Below, piece by piece: positions 32,633-42,019 of a stretch of 64,000 bases of DNA; position 1 is the first letter of the stretch; the number at the start of each line of letters is the position of its first letter. Source of the DNA: Olsenella sp. An188. Lineage in GTDB: Bacteria; Actinomycetota; Coriobacteriia; Coriobacteriales; Atopobiaceae. The translations under genes were made by a program, and so were the position numbers. The stretch is taken from positions 1 through 64,000 of the forward strand of contig NZ_NFKF01000002.1 of assembly GCF_002160255.1 (NCBI RefSeq), given 5' to 3'. The notes below the pieces were generated by a model. That model ran no database searches, had not been told where the DNA came from, and saw only the letters and a list, made by a program, of their open reading frames with translations.

Positions 32633-33295
32633 TTACTCGTAGCGACCGCGAGACTTGACGATCTTGCCCTCGGCCACGCGACGCAGGTGCTGCCCATAGA
32701 CGGACTTCCCATAGGCGTCCGCAGCGGCGAGAAAAGCGTCGGTGCCCACCCACCCGTTCTCCCAGGCAATCTCCTCGAGAACGGCCACCAGCGTGTCCTG
32801 GGCGCGCTCCACGGCGCGCACGAACTCGCCTGCTTCGTAGAAGGCTCTCCATTGTGCCCGTGTCCAGCCAGGCGTAGCCGTGCCCCAGCGTGACCACGCT
32901 GAGCGCGCCGGCCTCCGCGTTTTCCACCGCGCGACGCAGGTGGCGAGAAAGACCGTTGCCGTAGAAGATGTTGCCCCCCAGGATCAGCGCGCAGGGCTCT
33001 CCGGCGATGAACTCCTCGCCGATGAGGAAGGCCCGCATCAGCCCGTCCGGCGATGGCTGCTCCACGTAGGAGAGGCTGACCCCGAACTGCAAGCCATCCC
33101 CGAGCAGTCGCTCGAAGTTGGGCAGGTCCGTGGGATCGAGATAATCAGGATGTCCCGGATGCCGGCCATCATGAGCACCGACATCGGGTAGTAGATCATC
33201 GGCTTGTCGTAAACGGGCAGCAGCTACTTGCTCGTCACGAGCGCAAGCGGGTACAGCCGCGTGCCCGACCCACCCGCAAGGATGATGCCTTTCAA
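32633..33295 (-). pseudogene. Glucose-1-phosphate thymidylyltransferase (rmlA/rfbA), broken
   Basis: Reading leftwards from TTG 33295 (after AAAGGA) the sequence encodes [20 protein letters not shown], then a stop replaces the expected Gln before [14 protein letters not shown] frameshift occurs near DILIIS. The frame resumes at [16 protein letters not shown] through [14 protein letters not shown]. About 100 residues are then missing before [11 protein letters not shown], and a further frameshift precedes the C-terminal [16 protein letters not shown] ... YGQHL. Four lesions make it certainly inactive. Intact RmlA makes dTDP-glucose, the first step of dTDP-rhamnose synthesis. Confidence 0.85.
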
Positions 33296-33901
33296 CGAGA
33301 AATCCTTTCTAGCTGAATTATCTGGTCGGCAGGAAGCCCACAGCCCGGACTCAGCAACCACGGATATGGACGGAAAAAAATGTAGCACGATGCGCTGACA
33401 TAACCTTAAATTACGAGGCTACCTACCGTAAAAAACGGCCAAATGAAGAGAAAAACATCGTCCAGTATGGGCGCCCCACCCATAGTGATGTGCACTCTTC
33501 TTCTTAATTTGATTCAACGAAGAGCCATGGGCAAGTTCCGGGAAACCACATCAAAAGAAACACCTTTATCAATCCCTCGCGCTCCACCGACGAGGAAAAT
33601 GAAGGACAGCTTTCGAGCGTAAGGAACTTTGTGTCGCGCTCAATGAAATCTGAAAAAGAAATGCAATTATCTCTTATGGCCAAAGACCAGATCGAGATAG
33701 GGAACGATGCTGCGGAATTGGCACGTTTGAAGCGTACTTCCGGAAAACATCATGTGCACATTCTGCATCGCAACAGATGATACTCTTTCATCCCAAGAAA
33801 TCTTGCGAAAAACATCAGTATCAGGATATGTAATGTAGTAGGTGAGTTGGGCATCTCGAGCATTAGTTGAAAAGCGAATCTAATCTTAAGTCAAGCATAG
33901 C
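33296..33901. other. A+T-rich gap, probably degraded coding sequence
   Basis: No intact gene is visible in these 606 bp. A minus-strand frame ending at 33667 reads, from about 33880, TNARDAQLTYYITYPDTDVF followed by RKISWDERVSSVAMQNVHMM, which looks protein-like but has no clear start or ribosome site. It may be the tail of a lost polysaccharide gene. The rest shows short A tracts only. Confidence 0.3.
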
Positions 33902-34966
33902 TTAGACGCGGCCCCTCAGGCGACCCGCCGCATACTTCGCGGCCGTCGAGAAGGGCCTGCCCCTCCGCAGGAGGTCGCCGAGACAGCGCTCGCCCGTCAG
34001 CGCGTCGATGCGCGCGTTCGTCCCGCAGGGCGGGTTAACCCGGCCGCCGGACCTGAGGAACGCGCACAGGGCCTCGTGGAGCCCGTCCCGCGCCGGGCGC
34101 AGGTCCGCCTGCCCAATCCCCGCCACCCCGAGCACCTTTGAGTTGTCGACGACGCGATCGTACATCCGGTCGTAGAAAAGCTGATAGGGCGCCTGCGCCG
34201 CCCACGCGTACTGGTCGAGCGTGCACGGCACCACCGCCACGGGGAGGCTCCGGCGGTATACCTCAAGAACCTCCGACCAAGGCAGCGACTCCGACGTCGC
34301 CAGGTTGTACGCCTCGCCCAGGGCGGCGCCGTTTCCGACGAGAGCGCAAAGCATGCGTGCAACGTCGGCGCCAGACGTCATCGTTGTCGTCTTGGAGAGC
34401 AGCTCGTCAGGCATCGCGATCTGATAGCCGTGCATCGAGCGCCACAGCCACGTGCCCGCCTCAAGCACCCCGAGCTGGAACCTGCCGCCCGAGTCATACG
34501 TGATGCCCGGACGGGCGATGGTCCAGTTGGCGCGCCCGGAACGTCTAAGCACGTCCTCGCAACGGGCCTTCGCCAGCGCGTACTCGTCCGTCCTAAGGTA
34601 CTCCTCGTCCCTAGACACGTCCGCCAGCCTCGGCGAGCCCTCCTCGAGCACCGGGGCGTCTGCGTAAACGCGGTAGGAGGAGATGAAGAGGTACTGACGG
34701 GCGCCGGACAAAAGCCTCTCGGCGACCTCTGAGAACTCCCCCGTCCGCCACACCATGAAGTCAACGATGGCATCGTAGTCGGCGCTCGTCAGGATGCCCT
34801 CCAGGAAGGCTCCGTCGTGCGCGTCGCCAACGACGTACCGCACGCCGTCGCGCCCCGTTCTCCCCCTCGAGCGAGTGGTTACGTCCACGGACCAGCCGCC
34901 ATCGGACAGGAGGCCCACAAGGTGCCTTCCCATGGCGCCCGTGCCGCCAAGCACCAGGGCCCTCAT
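33902..34966 (-). CDS. NAD(P)-dependent epimerase/dehydratase (extended SDR)
   Basis: A 354-residue sugar-nucleotide-modifying enzyme by context. The N-terminal Rossmann motif is LVLGGTGAMGRHL, the active-site Tyr-Lys is in DEYALAKARCED and the upstream Ser in FISSYRVYAD. A substrate-binding C-terminal half follows. The sequence is closer to atypical SDRs than to classic GalE. It is the last gene of the polysaccharide operon; its ATG overlaps the stop of the flippase gene (ATGA). It probably epimerises, reduces or dehydrates a nucleotide sugar for the repeat unit; the exact reaction is unknown. Confidence 0.8.
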   Translation of the reverse strand: MRALVLGGTGAMGRHLVGLLSDGGWSVDVTTRSRGRTGRDGVRYVVGDAHDGAFLEGILTSADYDAIVDFMVWRTGEFSEVAERLLSGARQYLFISSYRVYADAPVLEEGSPRLADVSRDEEYLRTDEYALAKARCEDVLRRSGRANWTIARPGITYDSGGRFQLGVLEAGTWLWRSMHGYQIAMPDELLSKTTTMTSGADVARMLCALVGNGAALGEAYNLATSESLPWSEVLEVYRRSLPVAVVPCTLDQYAWAAQAPYQLFYDRMYDRVVDNSKVLGVAGIGQADLRPARDGLHEALCAFLRSGGRVNPPCGTNARIDALTGERCLGDLLRRGRPFSTAAKYAAGRLRGRV

Positions 34967-36357
34967 CGCCGCCCCCTCGCCATCGAGATCGCCTTGCCCG
35001 CGAGCGCCCGGTTCAGGACCACGAACGCGACGCCGCCCAGCAGGGAAAGCAGTACGAGAAGGCCGACCGAGTCCGTGTTGTAGATGACAACGATCTCAGC
35101 GACGGCCGCAGCCAGAATGGGGAGCAGCTCCCCCCAGCGGACGTCGATGGCCGCATACCCCCTCGTCTGGAGGACACGCACGACCCATACGACAAGCTGG
35201 CTGACGGCAACCGCCAAGCCAATTCCGAGAAGCCCCAGCGGCACCACCAGCGTGAAGTTGAGCACCGCTGCGACGGCAGCGCCCACGATCGTGGTCGAGG
35301 CGGCGCCCTCCGTCTTTACCGAGCACATGTAGAGCGTCCCATAGAAGCTCGAGAACGCCGAGAACAGCGCCCCCACATAGAGGACGGACGTCAGGTTCTT
35401 CGCGGAATGGTAGTCCGCCTCCGTGAACAGGAGGATGAATGCGGCCGTCGCCGGCAGCAGGACGAGCAGGGCGCTCGAAAGCCCGCGCGCCAGGACCCCG
35501 AACACCCGCGTGAAGAACGCGTCGCGGTCGCTCGCGGAATACTCGAGAACCGCCTGCTCCTGCCACGCCTGCTGGAATATCGAGGACAGCATGGTCACGG
35601 CGGAGGGAAATCTTGACGCCACGGCGTAGACGCCGTTCGCCGCAACACCGAGAAAGCCCGCGATTGCCAGGCGCCCCAGGCTCGTAATGCACCACCAGCT
35701 CACCTGGTTCGGGATGAGCGGCACTGCGTATCGCAGCATCTTCCGCATGTCATCAAAGCTCGCGAGGCCCAGGCGGACGCCTCTGAACTCCGGCGTTTTT
35801 AGCACGCAGAAGACGATGGCGGCAGCCGTGGCCAGCAGTATTGCCAGCAGCAGGCCCTGATACCCCATCGAGAGGGGTATCACGAACAGGAACGAGAGGG
35901 TGCACATAATGGCCGCATACAGAATCCCCTGCGCCGCAAACAGCCTGTTTCGGTGGACCCCGCGCACCCCGAACTGCACGCCCAGATACAACGCTCCCGC
36001 CACGATCATCGCGTACAGGACAGGCGCGTCCTGGAACCTGAGTGCCGCCCACACACCCCAGTACACCGCGGAAAAGGCGGCGATAAGCATCAGAAAGAGC
36101 AGCACCCAGGTCGAGAGCATGCCCTCATACCCGCCCGTCCTCTCGACTATCCACCTAAAGAGCGCCTCGGGTATGCACAGGACGGCCACCGTCTTCAGCA
36201 GCTCCGAGGCCGTGTAGACGAGGTCATACGTCCCCATGCCCACCGTGTCCACGTAATGGGTGCAGAAGGGGATGACCAGCATGACGAGCACCTTTGACCC
36301 AAAGGTGCCGACCGCGAACACAAGGGTGCTCTTTATGAGGCGCTCGGAACGGTCCAC
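34963..36357 (-). CDS. Polysaccharide flippase (Wzx-like, MOP superfamily)
   Basis: A 464-residue membrane protein with about 12-14 hydrophobic helices. The N-terminus (RLIKSTLVFAVGTFGSKVLVMLVIPF) and the mid region VPLIPNQVSWWCITSLGRLAIAGFLG are typical of oligosaccharide flippases. It should move undecaprenyl-linked repeat units across the membrane before Wzy polymerisation. It lies between a ThDP enzyme and an SDR gene on the minus strand, 27 bp from the former and overlapping the latter. Confidence 0.88.
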   Translation of the reverse strand: MDRSERLIKSTLVFAVGTFGSKVLVMLVIPFCTHYVDTVGMGTYDLVYTASELLKTVAVLCIPEALFRWIVERTGGYEGMLSTWVLLFLMLIAAFSAVYWGVWAALRFQDAPVLYAMIVAGALYLGVQFGVRGVHRNRLFAAQGILYAAIMCTLSFLFVIPLSMGYQGLLLAILLATAAAIVFCVLKTPEFRGVRLGLASFDDMRKMLRYAVPLIPNQVSWWCITSLGRLAIAGFLGVAANGVYAVASRFPSAVTMLSSIFQQAWQEQAVLEYSASDRDAFFTRVFGVLARGLSSALLVLLPATAAFILLFTEADYHSAKNLTSVLYVGALFSAFSSFYGTLYMCSVKTEGAASTTIVGAAVAAVLNFTLVVPLGLLGIGLAVAVSQLVVWVVRVLQTRGYAAIDVRWGELLPILAAAVAEIVVIYNTDSVGLLVLLSLLGGVAFVVLNRALAGKAISMARGRR

Positions 36358-36384
36358 GAGCCCATCCTTTCGCGAGAAGGCCGC

Positions 36385-38130
36385 CTACCTGCCCAGCATC
36401 TTCTTGGCCATGTCGATGCCCTTCTGCCCCAGGGCCTTCTTGACCAGCTGCTTGGCCGCCCCCTTGGAGTCGTGCGCTATGTTCGAGATCGCCTCAAGGG
36501 CATCCGACTCGTCCTGGCTGTCCGTAAACACCTCAAGGACCATAGGCCTCTCGCGGCTCTCGGGGGAGACAAACCGCGGCAGGAGCTCCAGGTACTCCGC
36601 CTTGCCAGATGCGCTCAGGTACTCGAACCCCAAGTCACTGGCGAAGTTCTTCACGAGCGTGCGGCTCTTGTCGCCGAAGTGTCCCGCCGCCGCCATGAAC
36701 GCGTCCGCCTCGTCGCCAAACTGCGCGGCGGGATGTGCGTAGTTGCGGAACTCCGTACCTCTGCCGTTATTCACAAGCAGAATACGGACATTCCCACCAA
36801 AGTGTCGGTTTCCAAGAGCGTTGAGGTCATAAAAGAATGCTAGGTCCCCCAATACGCAAAAGAAAAGTTTTCCGGGGCTCGCCAAACTGGCCCCTAGCGT
36901 GGTTGAAAGCGCACCATCAATGCCAAATCCCCCTGTGTTCGAGTAGCATGAAACGTCCTCTGGAGTCTCAAACATATTCCACGCTCTAAGAGAGTTGAGA
37001 ATCCCAAGATGTAGAGAACTGCCCGCAGGAAGCTTTGAAGCGGTGTGTTGAGCCATCCAGAGATTAGAGAACGGCAGCTCGGGAACTGCGGAGAGGTTGT
37101 CCCTATAGGCGTCCTTCCAGCGCTTCAGGCTTTCATCCCCCCTGTCGGAACGCCTCTCGACACAGTCCGCGTACTTGGTAAAGAAACGCAACTCGCTCAT
37201 CTCGAAGACAGCCGTCTGCTTCTTGTAGCAATCGCGAATCTCACCATCGGGATTAACGCGCCAGACCTCGGAGGGATAGATGTGAAGAGACGCACCCGAC
37301 ACCGAGCCAATATGGACAAGAACGTCAAACCTCGCGATATCGGGCAGTGAGGCGTCCTGGTTAGTCACCAAGGCCGCAAGGACTCGATGGCTCCCTCGAT
37401 AGTTGCTGGTTTGGTCGCACAGCACGACGGCGTCGTAGCGGTCGCAGAACCTCTCAATCGCGCTCGTGGCTTCATCCGAGAACGGCGCATGGGCACCGAC
37501 AACGACGCCGACTTTACGCGCCTCGAGAGCGGGCAGTTCGTCCTCGGCGGTGTACCTCCGAATCATACGATAGCGCGGCAAGGGCTTGGCGGAAAAGTCG
37601 CGGCTATATTCGGTTTGCAAGTTGATGTGAACCGGTCCGCCGCCATCCCTAGTGAGGGCAAGGAGCGCCTCGTTGAGCAGCAGGTTGCACTCCCAGGCAT
37701 CCTCGTCTGAGTGGGGCACCGTGACCTGCACGTGCTTGACGCAGATGTCCGCCATTGGCGCACTTCTGTCCAGAACCTGTGGAACGTACTGACCAACTCG
37801 TCCCGGATGCTGCATGGAGGTCACCGCAAGAATAGGGAGCTTTCGGTAAAAGGCCTCGGTGAGCCCCGGGACATAGTTTCGCGAGGCCGTCGCGCCAGTG
37901 CAAGAAAGAACGACTGGCTCGCCGGATTCTGCCGCCATGCCGCAAGCAATATAGGCCGCAGAGCGTTCGTCCACAGAAGAGAACACCTCGAAGAACGGGT
38001 CGCTTTGTATGCTTGCCACAAACGTCACGTTCGTGGCGCCGGGGCTCGTTACAACCTTGCTGATACCGAACTGTTTAAGTAACGCCACGAGCATCCGCAC
38101 GTTCTCTTCTTTTGTGTATGCAACGTTCAT
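36385..38130 (-). CDS. Thiamine-diphosphate-dependent enzyme in polysaccharide operon
   Basis: A 581-residue cytoplasmic ThDP enzyme distantly similar to MenD and acetolactate synthase. The N-terminal PYR domain contains the activating Glu in SSVDERSAAYIACGMA. A central domain follows, and the C-terminal PP domain binds ThDP through VLGDLAFFYDLNALGNRHFG and then NVRILLVNNGRG, the GD...NN motif. All essential cofactor residues are present. No menaquinone genes are near, and it lies among Wzx, pyruvyltransferase and Wzy genes, so it likely makes or attaches a two- or four-carbon branch, or decarboxylates a 2-oxo acid, for an unusual sugar. The substrate is unknown. Confidence 0.82.
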   Translation of the reverse strand: MNVAYTKEENVRMLVALLKQFGISKVVTSPGATNVTFVASIQSDPFFEVFSSVDERSAAYIACGMAAESGEPVVLSCTGATASRNYVPGLTEAFYRKLPILAVTSMQHPGRVGQYVPQVLDRSAPMADICVKHVQVTVPHSDEDAWECNLLLNEALLALTRDGGGPVHINLQTEYSRDFSAKPLPRYRMIRRYTAEDELPALEARKVGVVVGAHAPFSDEATSAIERFCDRYDAVVLCDQTSNYRGSHRVLAALVTNQDASLPDIARFDVLVHIGSVSGASLHIYPSEVWRVNPDGEIRDCYKKQTAVFEMSELRFFTKYADCVERRSDRGDESLKRWKDAYRDNLSAVPELPFSNLWMAQHTASKLPAGSSLHLGILNSLRAWNMFETPEDVSCYSNTGGFGIDGALSTTLGASLASPGKLFFCVLGDLAFFYDLNALGNRHFGGNVRILLVNNGRGTEFRNYAHPAAQFGDEADAFMAAAGHFGDKSRTLVKNFASDLGFEYLSASGKAEYLELLPRFVSPESRERPMVLEVFTDSQDESDALEAISNIAHDSKGAAKQLVKKALGQKGIDMAKKMLGR

Positions 38131-38147
38131 TCTTAACGCATTCCTTT

Positions 38148-39299
38148 CTAGCTAATGAGCGAATCGATGAGGTAGTCTGCCGACGATTCCCTCATCGCGG
38201 AGAGACGCTCATCCACAGCCGCCCAATCGATAGGTGCCCCCATCTGTTCCGCAACCCCAAACCGCGGATCGAAAATGCGGTCAGACAGACCCGTGGCCTC
38301 CAGCAGGGTGCGAACCCGATCGTTTCCGCCGGCTCGCTTCCCCCGAAGCAAGACGACTAAAAACGGACGATGGAACATAATGCTGAACACGACGCCATGA
38401 AAGGATGTCGTGACAACACACTGAGCGCCACGCAAGAGATTCAGCCACCCGGGGACGGTTGGCAAAAGAGCTTCACGCTTTGGAATGATTGGATATGCGG
38501 AGAAGTAGCCGGATGAGTACACTGGAGCAACCTCCAGTTCCATCTCGCTCACGTAGCGTTCAAACTTGTCCCAGTACATATCGCGAGGATAGAGAACGTT
38601 TAGCACGTACACAAATAAATACGGCTTCTTAGGGACTGACTCCCCCGACGCGTCTGCAAGGACGTCATAATCTTTATCACTTAAAAGCAGTGTTGGATCA
38701 ACATTCAACCGAGCATCAACGCCAAGCTCCCCACAGAGCGCCACCGCACCCGTTTCACGCACACCAACCGCATCCAACCCAGTGATATAGCGCTTAAAGA
38801 CAGGAAGCTCTTCCTTTTCTAACTTACGGCCGATGCTCGCCGCGTAGGACACGCGGCGAACCGACGTGTCTCCGAAACGTAAGTACCAGCCAGCCGCGTT
38901 CGAATCATTCAGCGATGCTCCCCAAATCTGGTCACTGCCAGCGATATAGGCATCTGCTACCGGTGGTTCTGCTACTAAATCGTCTATCGAGCGATACTCG
39001 ATACCATATAGATGAAGAAATTGGGACCTGAATGAGGAGAAACTCCGCATGCTATCGTTTGAGCTATACCGCAGTTTGCGCAGGTAGTTTACAACGAGCT
39101 GCCAGTCAAAATATGTTCTGAGATAATTTGCCAAATCGACAGCCGACCTAACGGACGACCGACCCCCGCCTTGAGGCATGTAGGGCACGTGAAAGGCATC
39201 GTGTCCCTGGTTCCTTAGATACGTTTGCAGGGCATAGCACTGTAGCATCTGCCCATAGTTGTTTTCGCTCGAAATAAAGGACAGGATTCCTATTTTCAA
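38148..39299 (-). CDS. Polysaccharide pyruvyl transferase family protein
   Basis: A 383-residue protein of the CsaB/PssM-type family (PF04230-like). The opening MKIGILSFISSENNYGQMLQ, then CYALQTYLRNQGHDAF, is diagnostic. Further blocks are AYIAGSDQIWG, the VPGWLNLLRGAQCVVTTSFHG region and SIMFHRPFLVVLLR. Members transfer pyruvate from phosphoenolpyruvate to sugars as ketals, giving the polymer negative charge, although some act as glycosyltransferases. Its start overlaps the Wzy gene's stop (ATGA), and it is 17 bp from the ThDP enzyme gene. Confidence 0.85.
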   Translation of the reverse strand: MKIGILSFISSENNYGQMLQCYALQTYLRNQGHDAFHVPYMPQGGGRSSVRSAVDLANYLRTYFDWQLVVNYLRKLRYSSNDSMRSFSSFRSQFLHLYGIEYRSIDDLVAEPPVADAYIAGSDQIWGASLNDSNAAGWYLRFGDTSVRRVSYAASIGRKLEKEELPVFKRYITGLDAVGVRETGAVALCGELGVDARLNVDPTLLLSDKDYDVLADASGESVPKKPYLFVYVLNVLYPRDMYWDKFERYVSEMELEVAPVYSSGYFSAYPIIPKREALLPTVPGWLNLLRGAQCVVTTSFHGVVFSIMFHRPFLVVLLRGKRAGGNDRVRTLLEATGLSDRIFDPRFGVAEQMGAPIDWAAVDERLSAMRESSADYLIDSLIS

Positions 39300-40621
39300 C
39301 GGAGCGCCTCTCTGTCAGGTTGCGTCATCGAGCCATCGGAAGCCATTGCCCTCTCCTGCTCATTCCAAAACATAGAAATTGCTAAGGCCAGCAGGAGCAG
39401 GGGAATAGCAATCCTCACTTGCGTAAAGGGTTGGACATAGATTGAAATGGCAACAAATAAGATTGTCAGACCGCACACCAATGGCGCGCGAGCAAGCCCT
39501 TTTTTCGAGGATGCGGCCGAGAAAATGGCCACATAATATGCAACTAGCAGAATGTACGCCCATACTCCACAAAGAACTATTATCGATCCGTAGTCACTTT
39601 GCCCAAAATGGTTAAACCCATGTAAACCGGGCTGGTAGAAATCTGCGGAACCAATGCCCTCTCCAAGAATCCACGAAGTCGGAAGGGAGAGCGCATAGAC
39701 AATCATTTTGAATCGCTCGTCACTACCATTTACATACGCGTCCGGTCTCATTGCATCAACTATGGCTTGAGCCCACCAGATTATTCCTCCGACAAAGCTT
39801 CTGAAAGCTGGGATTAAGTTGAACGCGACCACCGACACCACGGAACCGACTATGGCAATCAAAACGAGCGCCTTAAGTGCTGTACGTAAATGAAATGCCA
39901 TCATAACGATCAGCATAACGAACAGTACCAGTGCAATCACAAATATCAGCGCTTTATTGTCATTCAGCGTCGCAATGTAAAGAGACAAGGCTGCAAGCCC
40001 GAAAGTGCAGAAGATAATTCCAACCCTCTTTTTACCACTCGAGCGTGCAATGAGGGGTATGTCGCTAACTAAGACGAATACCGTAAACAACGCGACAGCA
40101 TGAGTTGAGCCATACCCAAACAGTCCAGAGATATTGTCTTCGAACGAAATAATGTTGCCGTCGGACACTGGCTGGATAATACCAGGATAACTGTATTGAA
40201 CAAGCATAATTATGCAATTCAAACCTAGGAGTGCATTCATTAGAACGCCGCACGACTCATAGAGCTTCACGGTGTAGTTCGGACGAGCCTTCAGCAAAAA
40301 CAGCACGTAGATGCCATAAAACTGGACTTGAGATATCCGTAAAGCATTTTTGAGTGCTATTACAGGATCACCGTCTGCAGCGACACTCAAAATAAAGAGC
40401 ACCAGTGGGATACACATCCCAATTAATGCATACTTCGGAATACGCCAGGAGTACGTGCATACCCTGAACAAAATAAGAGCACAAACAATTGCATTAATAA
40501 AATTCCCCATTCCAAAGAAATCAAGCAGGAATTCCTTAGCAAGAATGAGAGAAATTAAAAATGCATCATAGGATGAAGATGACGACAACCGCTGGAAAGA
40601 TTTGCTCAAATTGATATTCAT
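39296..40621 (-). CDS. O-antigen/capsule polymerase-like membrane protein (Wzy)
   Basis: A 441-residue protein with about 11-12 hydrophobic helices and one larger extracytoplasmic loop near residues 280-340 (YVNGSDERFKMIVYALSLPTSWILGEGIGSAD-type segment), a layout typical of Wzy polymerases, which link repeat units outside the membrane. Sequence conservation in Wzy is low, so the call rests on topology and neighbours (Wzx, glycosyltransferases, pyruvyl transferase). The gene is visibly more A+T rich than the rest of the operon, as is common for serotype-specific genes. Confidence 0.75.
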   Translation of the reverse strand: MNINLSKSFQRLSSSSSYDAFLISLILAKEFLLDFFGMGNFINAIVCALILFRVCTYSWRIPKYALIGMCIPLVLFILSVAADGDPVIALKNALRISQVQFYGIYVLFLLKARPNYTVKLYESCGVLMNALLGLNCIIMLVQYSYPGIIQPVSDGNIISFEDNISGLFGYGSTHAVALFTVFVLVSDIPLIARSSGKKRVGIIFCTFGLAALSLYIATLNDNKALIFVIALVLFVMLIVMMAFHLRTALKALVLIAIVGSVVSVVAFNLIPAFRSFVGGIIWWAQAIVDAMRPDAYVNGSDERFKMIVYALSLPTSWILGEGIGSADFYQPGLHGFNHFGQSDYGSIIVLCGVWAYILLVAYYVAIFSAASSKKGLARAPLVCGLTILFVAISIYVQPFTQVRIAIPLLLLALAISMFWNEQERAMASDGSMTQPDREALR

Positions 40622-40642
40622 CAGTATCCGTGCCTCCAGTCA

Positions 40643-42019
40643 TCAACGCTTAGTCGCGCCGAAATGTGATGGCCTCACGCGGTAATAACGCTCCAGTAAT
40701 TCCACTTGAGCTCTCATCGATAACGGATAGTCTTCCGACACCGCAACGCAATTCATATTCCCATTCGCCATGGCCTCAATATGATTTGCCAACGACTCGG
40801 AGTTACCGGCTTTGAACTTGAGACCCTCGGGCACGAGGTCACTTGCACCAACAACATCCGAACAGATAACAGGAACGCCCTCACAGAGAGACTCCAGCAC
40901 AACGAAGCCGAAGGTTTCGCGACACCTCGAAGGGACGCAAACTACGTCGCTCTCCCGAATTACCCTAGAGATGCCATCTTGTGGCACCTTCCCCTTAGCG
41001 GCCGCGGTCGGCGGCAGCTCACAATGCATGTAATCGTCACCGTACAGCCTTAGCTCCACGCAAACGCCGCGACGCGCAAGAATATCCGCCGCATCCATGA
41101 GGGTGTCGAACCCCTTATAGCGCTTCTCTCCACCGAAGTACGCAATTTTAAGCGGGTGCCCACTCTCCCGCCGCTTCAGCACCCGCTTGCTTCGTGAGAG
41201 ACCAGCGTGTGTAATGGGGAGACGTTCACACGCGACCCCTGGGAAACTCTTTAGGTACACCTCTTCCGTCAGGCGACTGTTCGTCAAGACCAAATCAAAG
41301 AGACTGAATATGGAGCGGTTGTACTCGAGAAGGCGCTCGTAATCCCTCACTTTTTCTTCCTCCGGAAGGCTTTTCCCGCCCTTTTCGTCACATTCTCCCG
41401 AAGCAGCGTGAGACATATCCCGCTTCACGCGCCTTCCGATATCAGCAACAAGTCTCGATTCCTTGAGACGCGCATACACTCTCGACTGCATAATCACGCT
41501 TTTTGCGACCGTCATGCCACTGCCCACGTTGCATGCCGCGCATGCCTCGGCGGAGCCGCATCGCTCGCACTCATCTCCCGTCGAGGTGATAAGTGTGCAG
41601 CGAGGGCACATGGGGTAGTAGTCGTGCGTGGTAAAGAGCAGGGGGACGTGCTTCTCTTTCGACCGATCAAAGAATTCCCGATGAATGCCCTGATAACAGT
41701 GCACGTGAATTGCATCCGGCCTGAACTCATCAAGAAGCCACTCATACGCAGTAGGATTGTCACAGGATTTCGTGAATCTGTCTGGCTCGGCAATTCCGTA
41801 AACAAGAGGGACTGGAAGAGGGTTAATAACCTCGAAGGTACGAATCCCTTTCCACGTCGAGCCGACGATACGTGTTCTACCCGGCAGAAACCTCCCTGGA
41901 TATAGGAGCGCGACCTCGTCACCATGCTCAACCTGAGCGAGAGAGAGCTCTGTACAGTAGCGGGTCATTCCTCCGGTCCTGAGCGGCGGGAGACCGAGGG
42001 ACACATGCATTACCCTCAT
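40643..42019 (-). CDS. Glycosyltransferase family 4 with Cys-rich insert
   Basis: A 458-residue GT-B enzyme. The acceptor domain opens MRVMHVSLGLPPLRTGGMTR. The donor domain carries LKIAYFGGEKRYKGFDTLMDA and the GT4 motif SRCRETFGFVVLESLCEGVPVICSDVVGASDLV. Between residues about 144 and 177 lies a cysteine cluster (MCPRCTLITSTGDECERCGS then ACAACNVGSG) that looks like a structural zinc site, as known in some capsule GT4 enzymes. It probably adds the second or third sugar of the repeat unit. Its stop lies 21 bp before the Wzy start, and its own start overlaps the upstream glycosyltransferase stop (ATGA). Confidence 0.88.
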   Translation of the reverse strand: MRVMHVSLGLPPLRTGGMTRYCTELSLAQVEHGDEVALLYPGRFLPGRTRIVGSTWKGIRTFEVINPLPVPLVYGIAEPDRFTKSCDNPTAYEWLLDEFRPDAIHVHCYQGIHREFFDRSKEKHVPLLFTTHDYYPMCPRCTLITSTGDECERCGSAEACAACNVGSGMTVAKSVIMQSRVYARLKESRLVADIGRRVKRDMSHAASGECDEKGGKSLPEEEKVRDYERLLEYNRSIFSLFDLVLTNSRLTEEVYLKSFPGVACERLPITHAGLSRSKRVLKRRESGHPLKIAYFGGEKRYKGFDTLMDAADILARRGVCVELRLYGDDYMHCELPPTAAAKGKVPQDGISRVIRESDVVCVPSRCRETFGFVVLESLCEGVPVICSDVVGASDLVPEGLKFKAGNSESLANHIEAMANGNMNCVAVSEDYPLSMRAQVELLERYYRVRPSHFGATKR

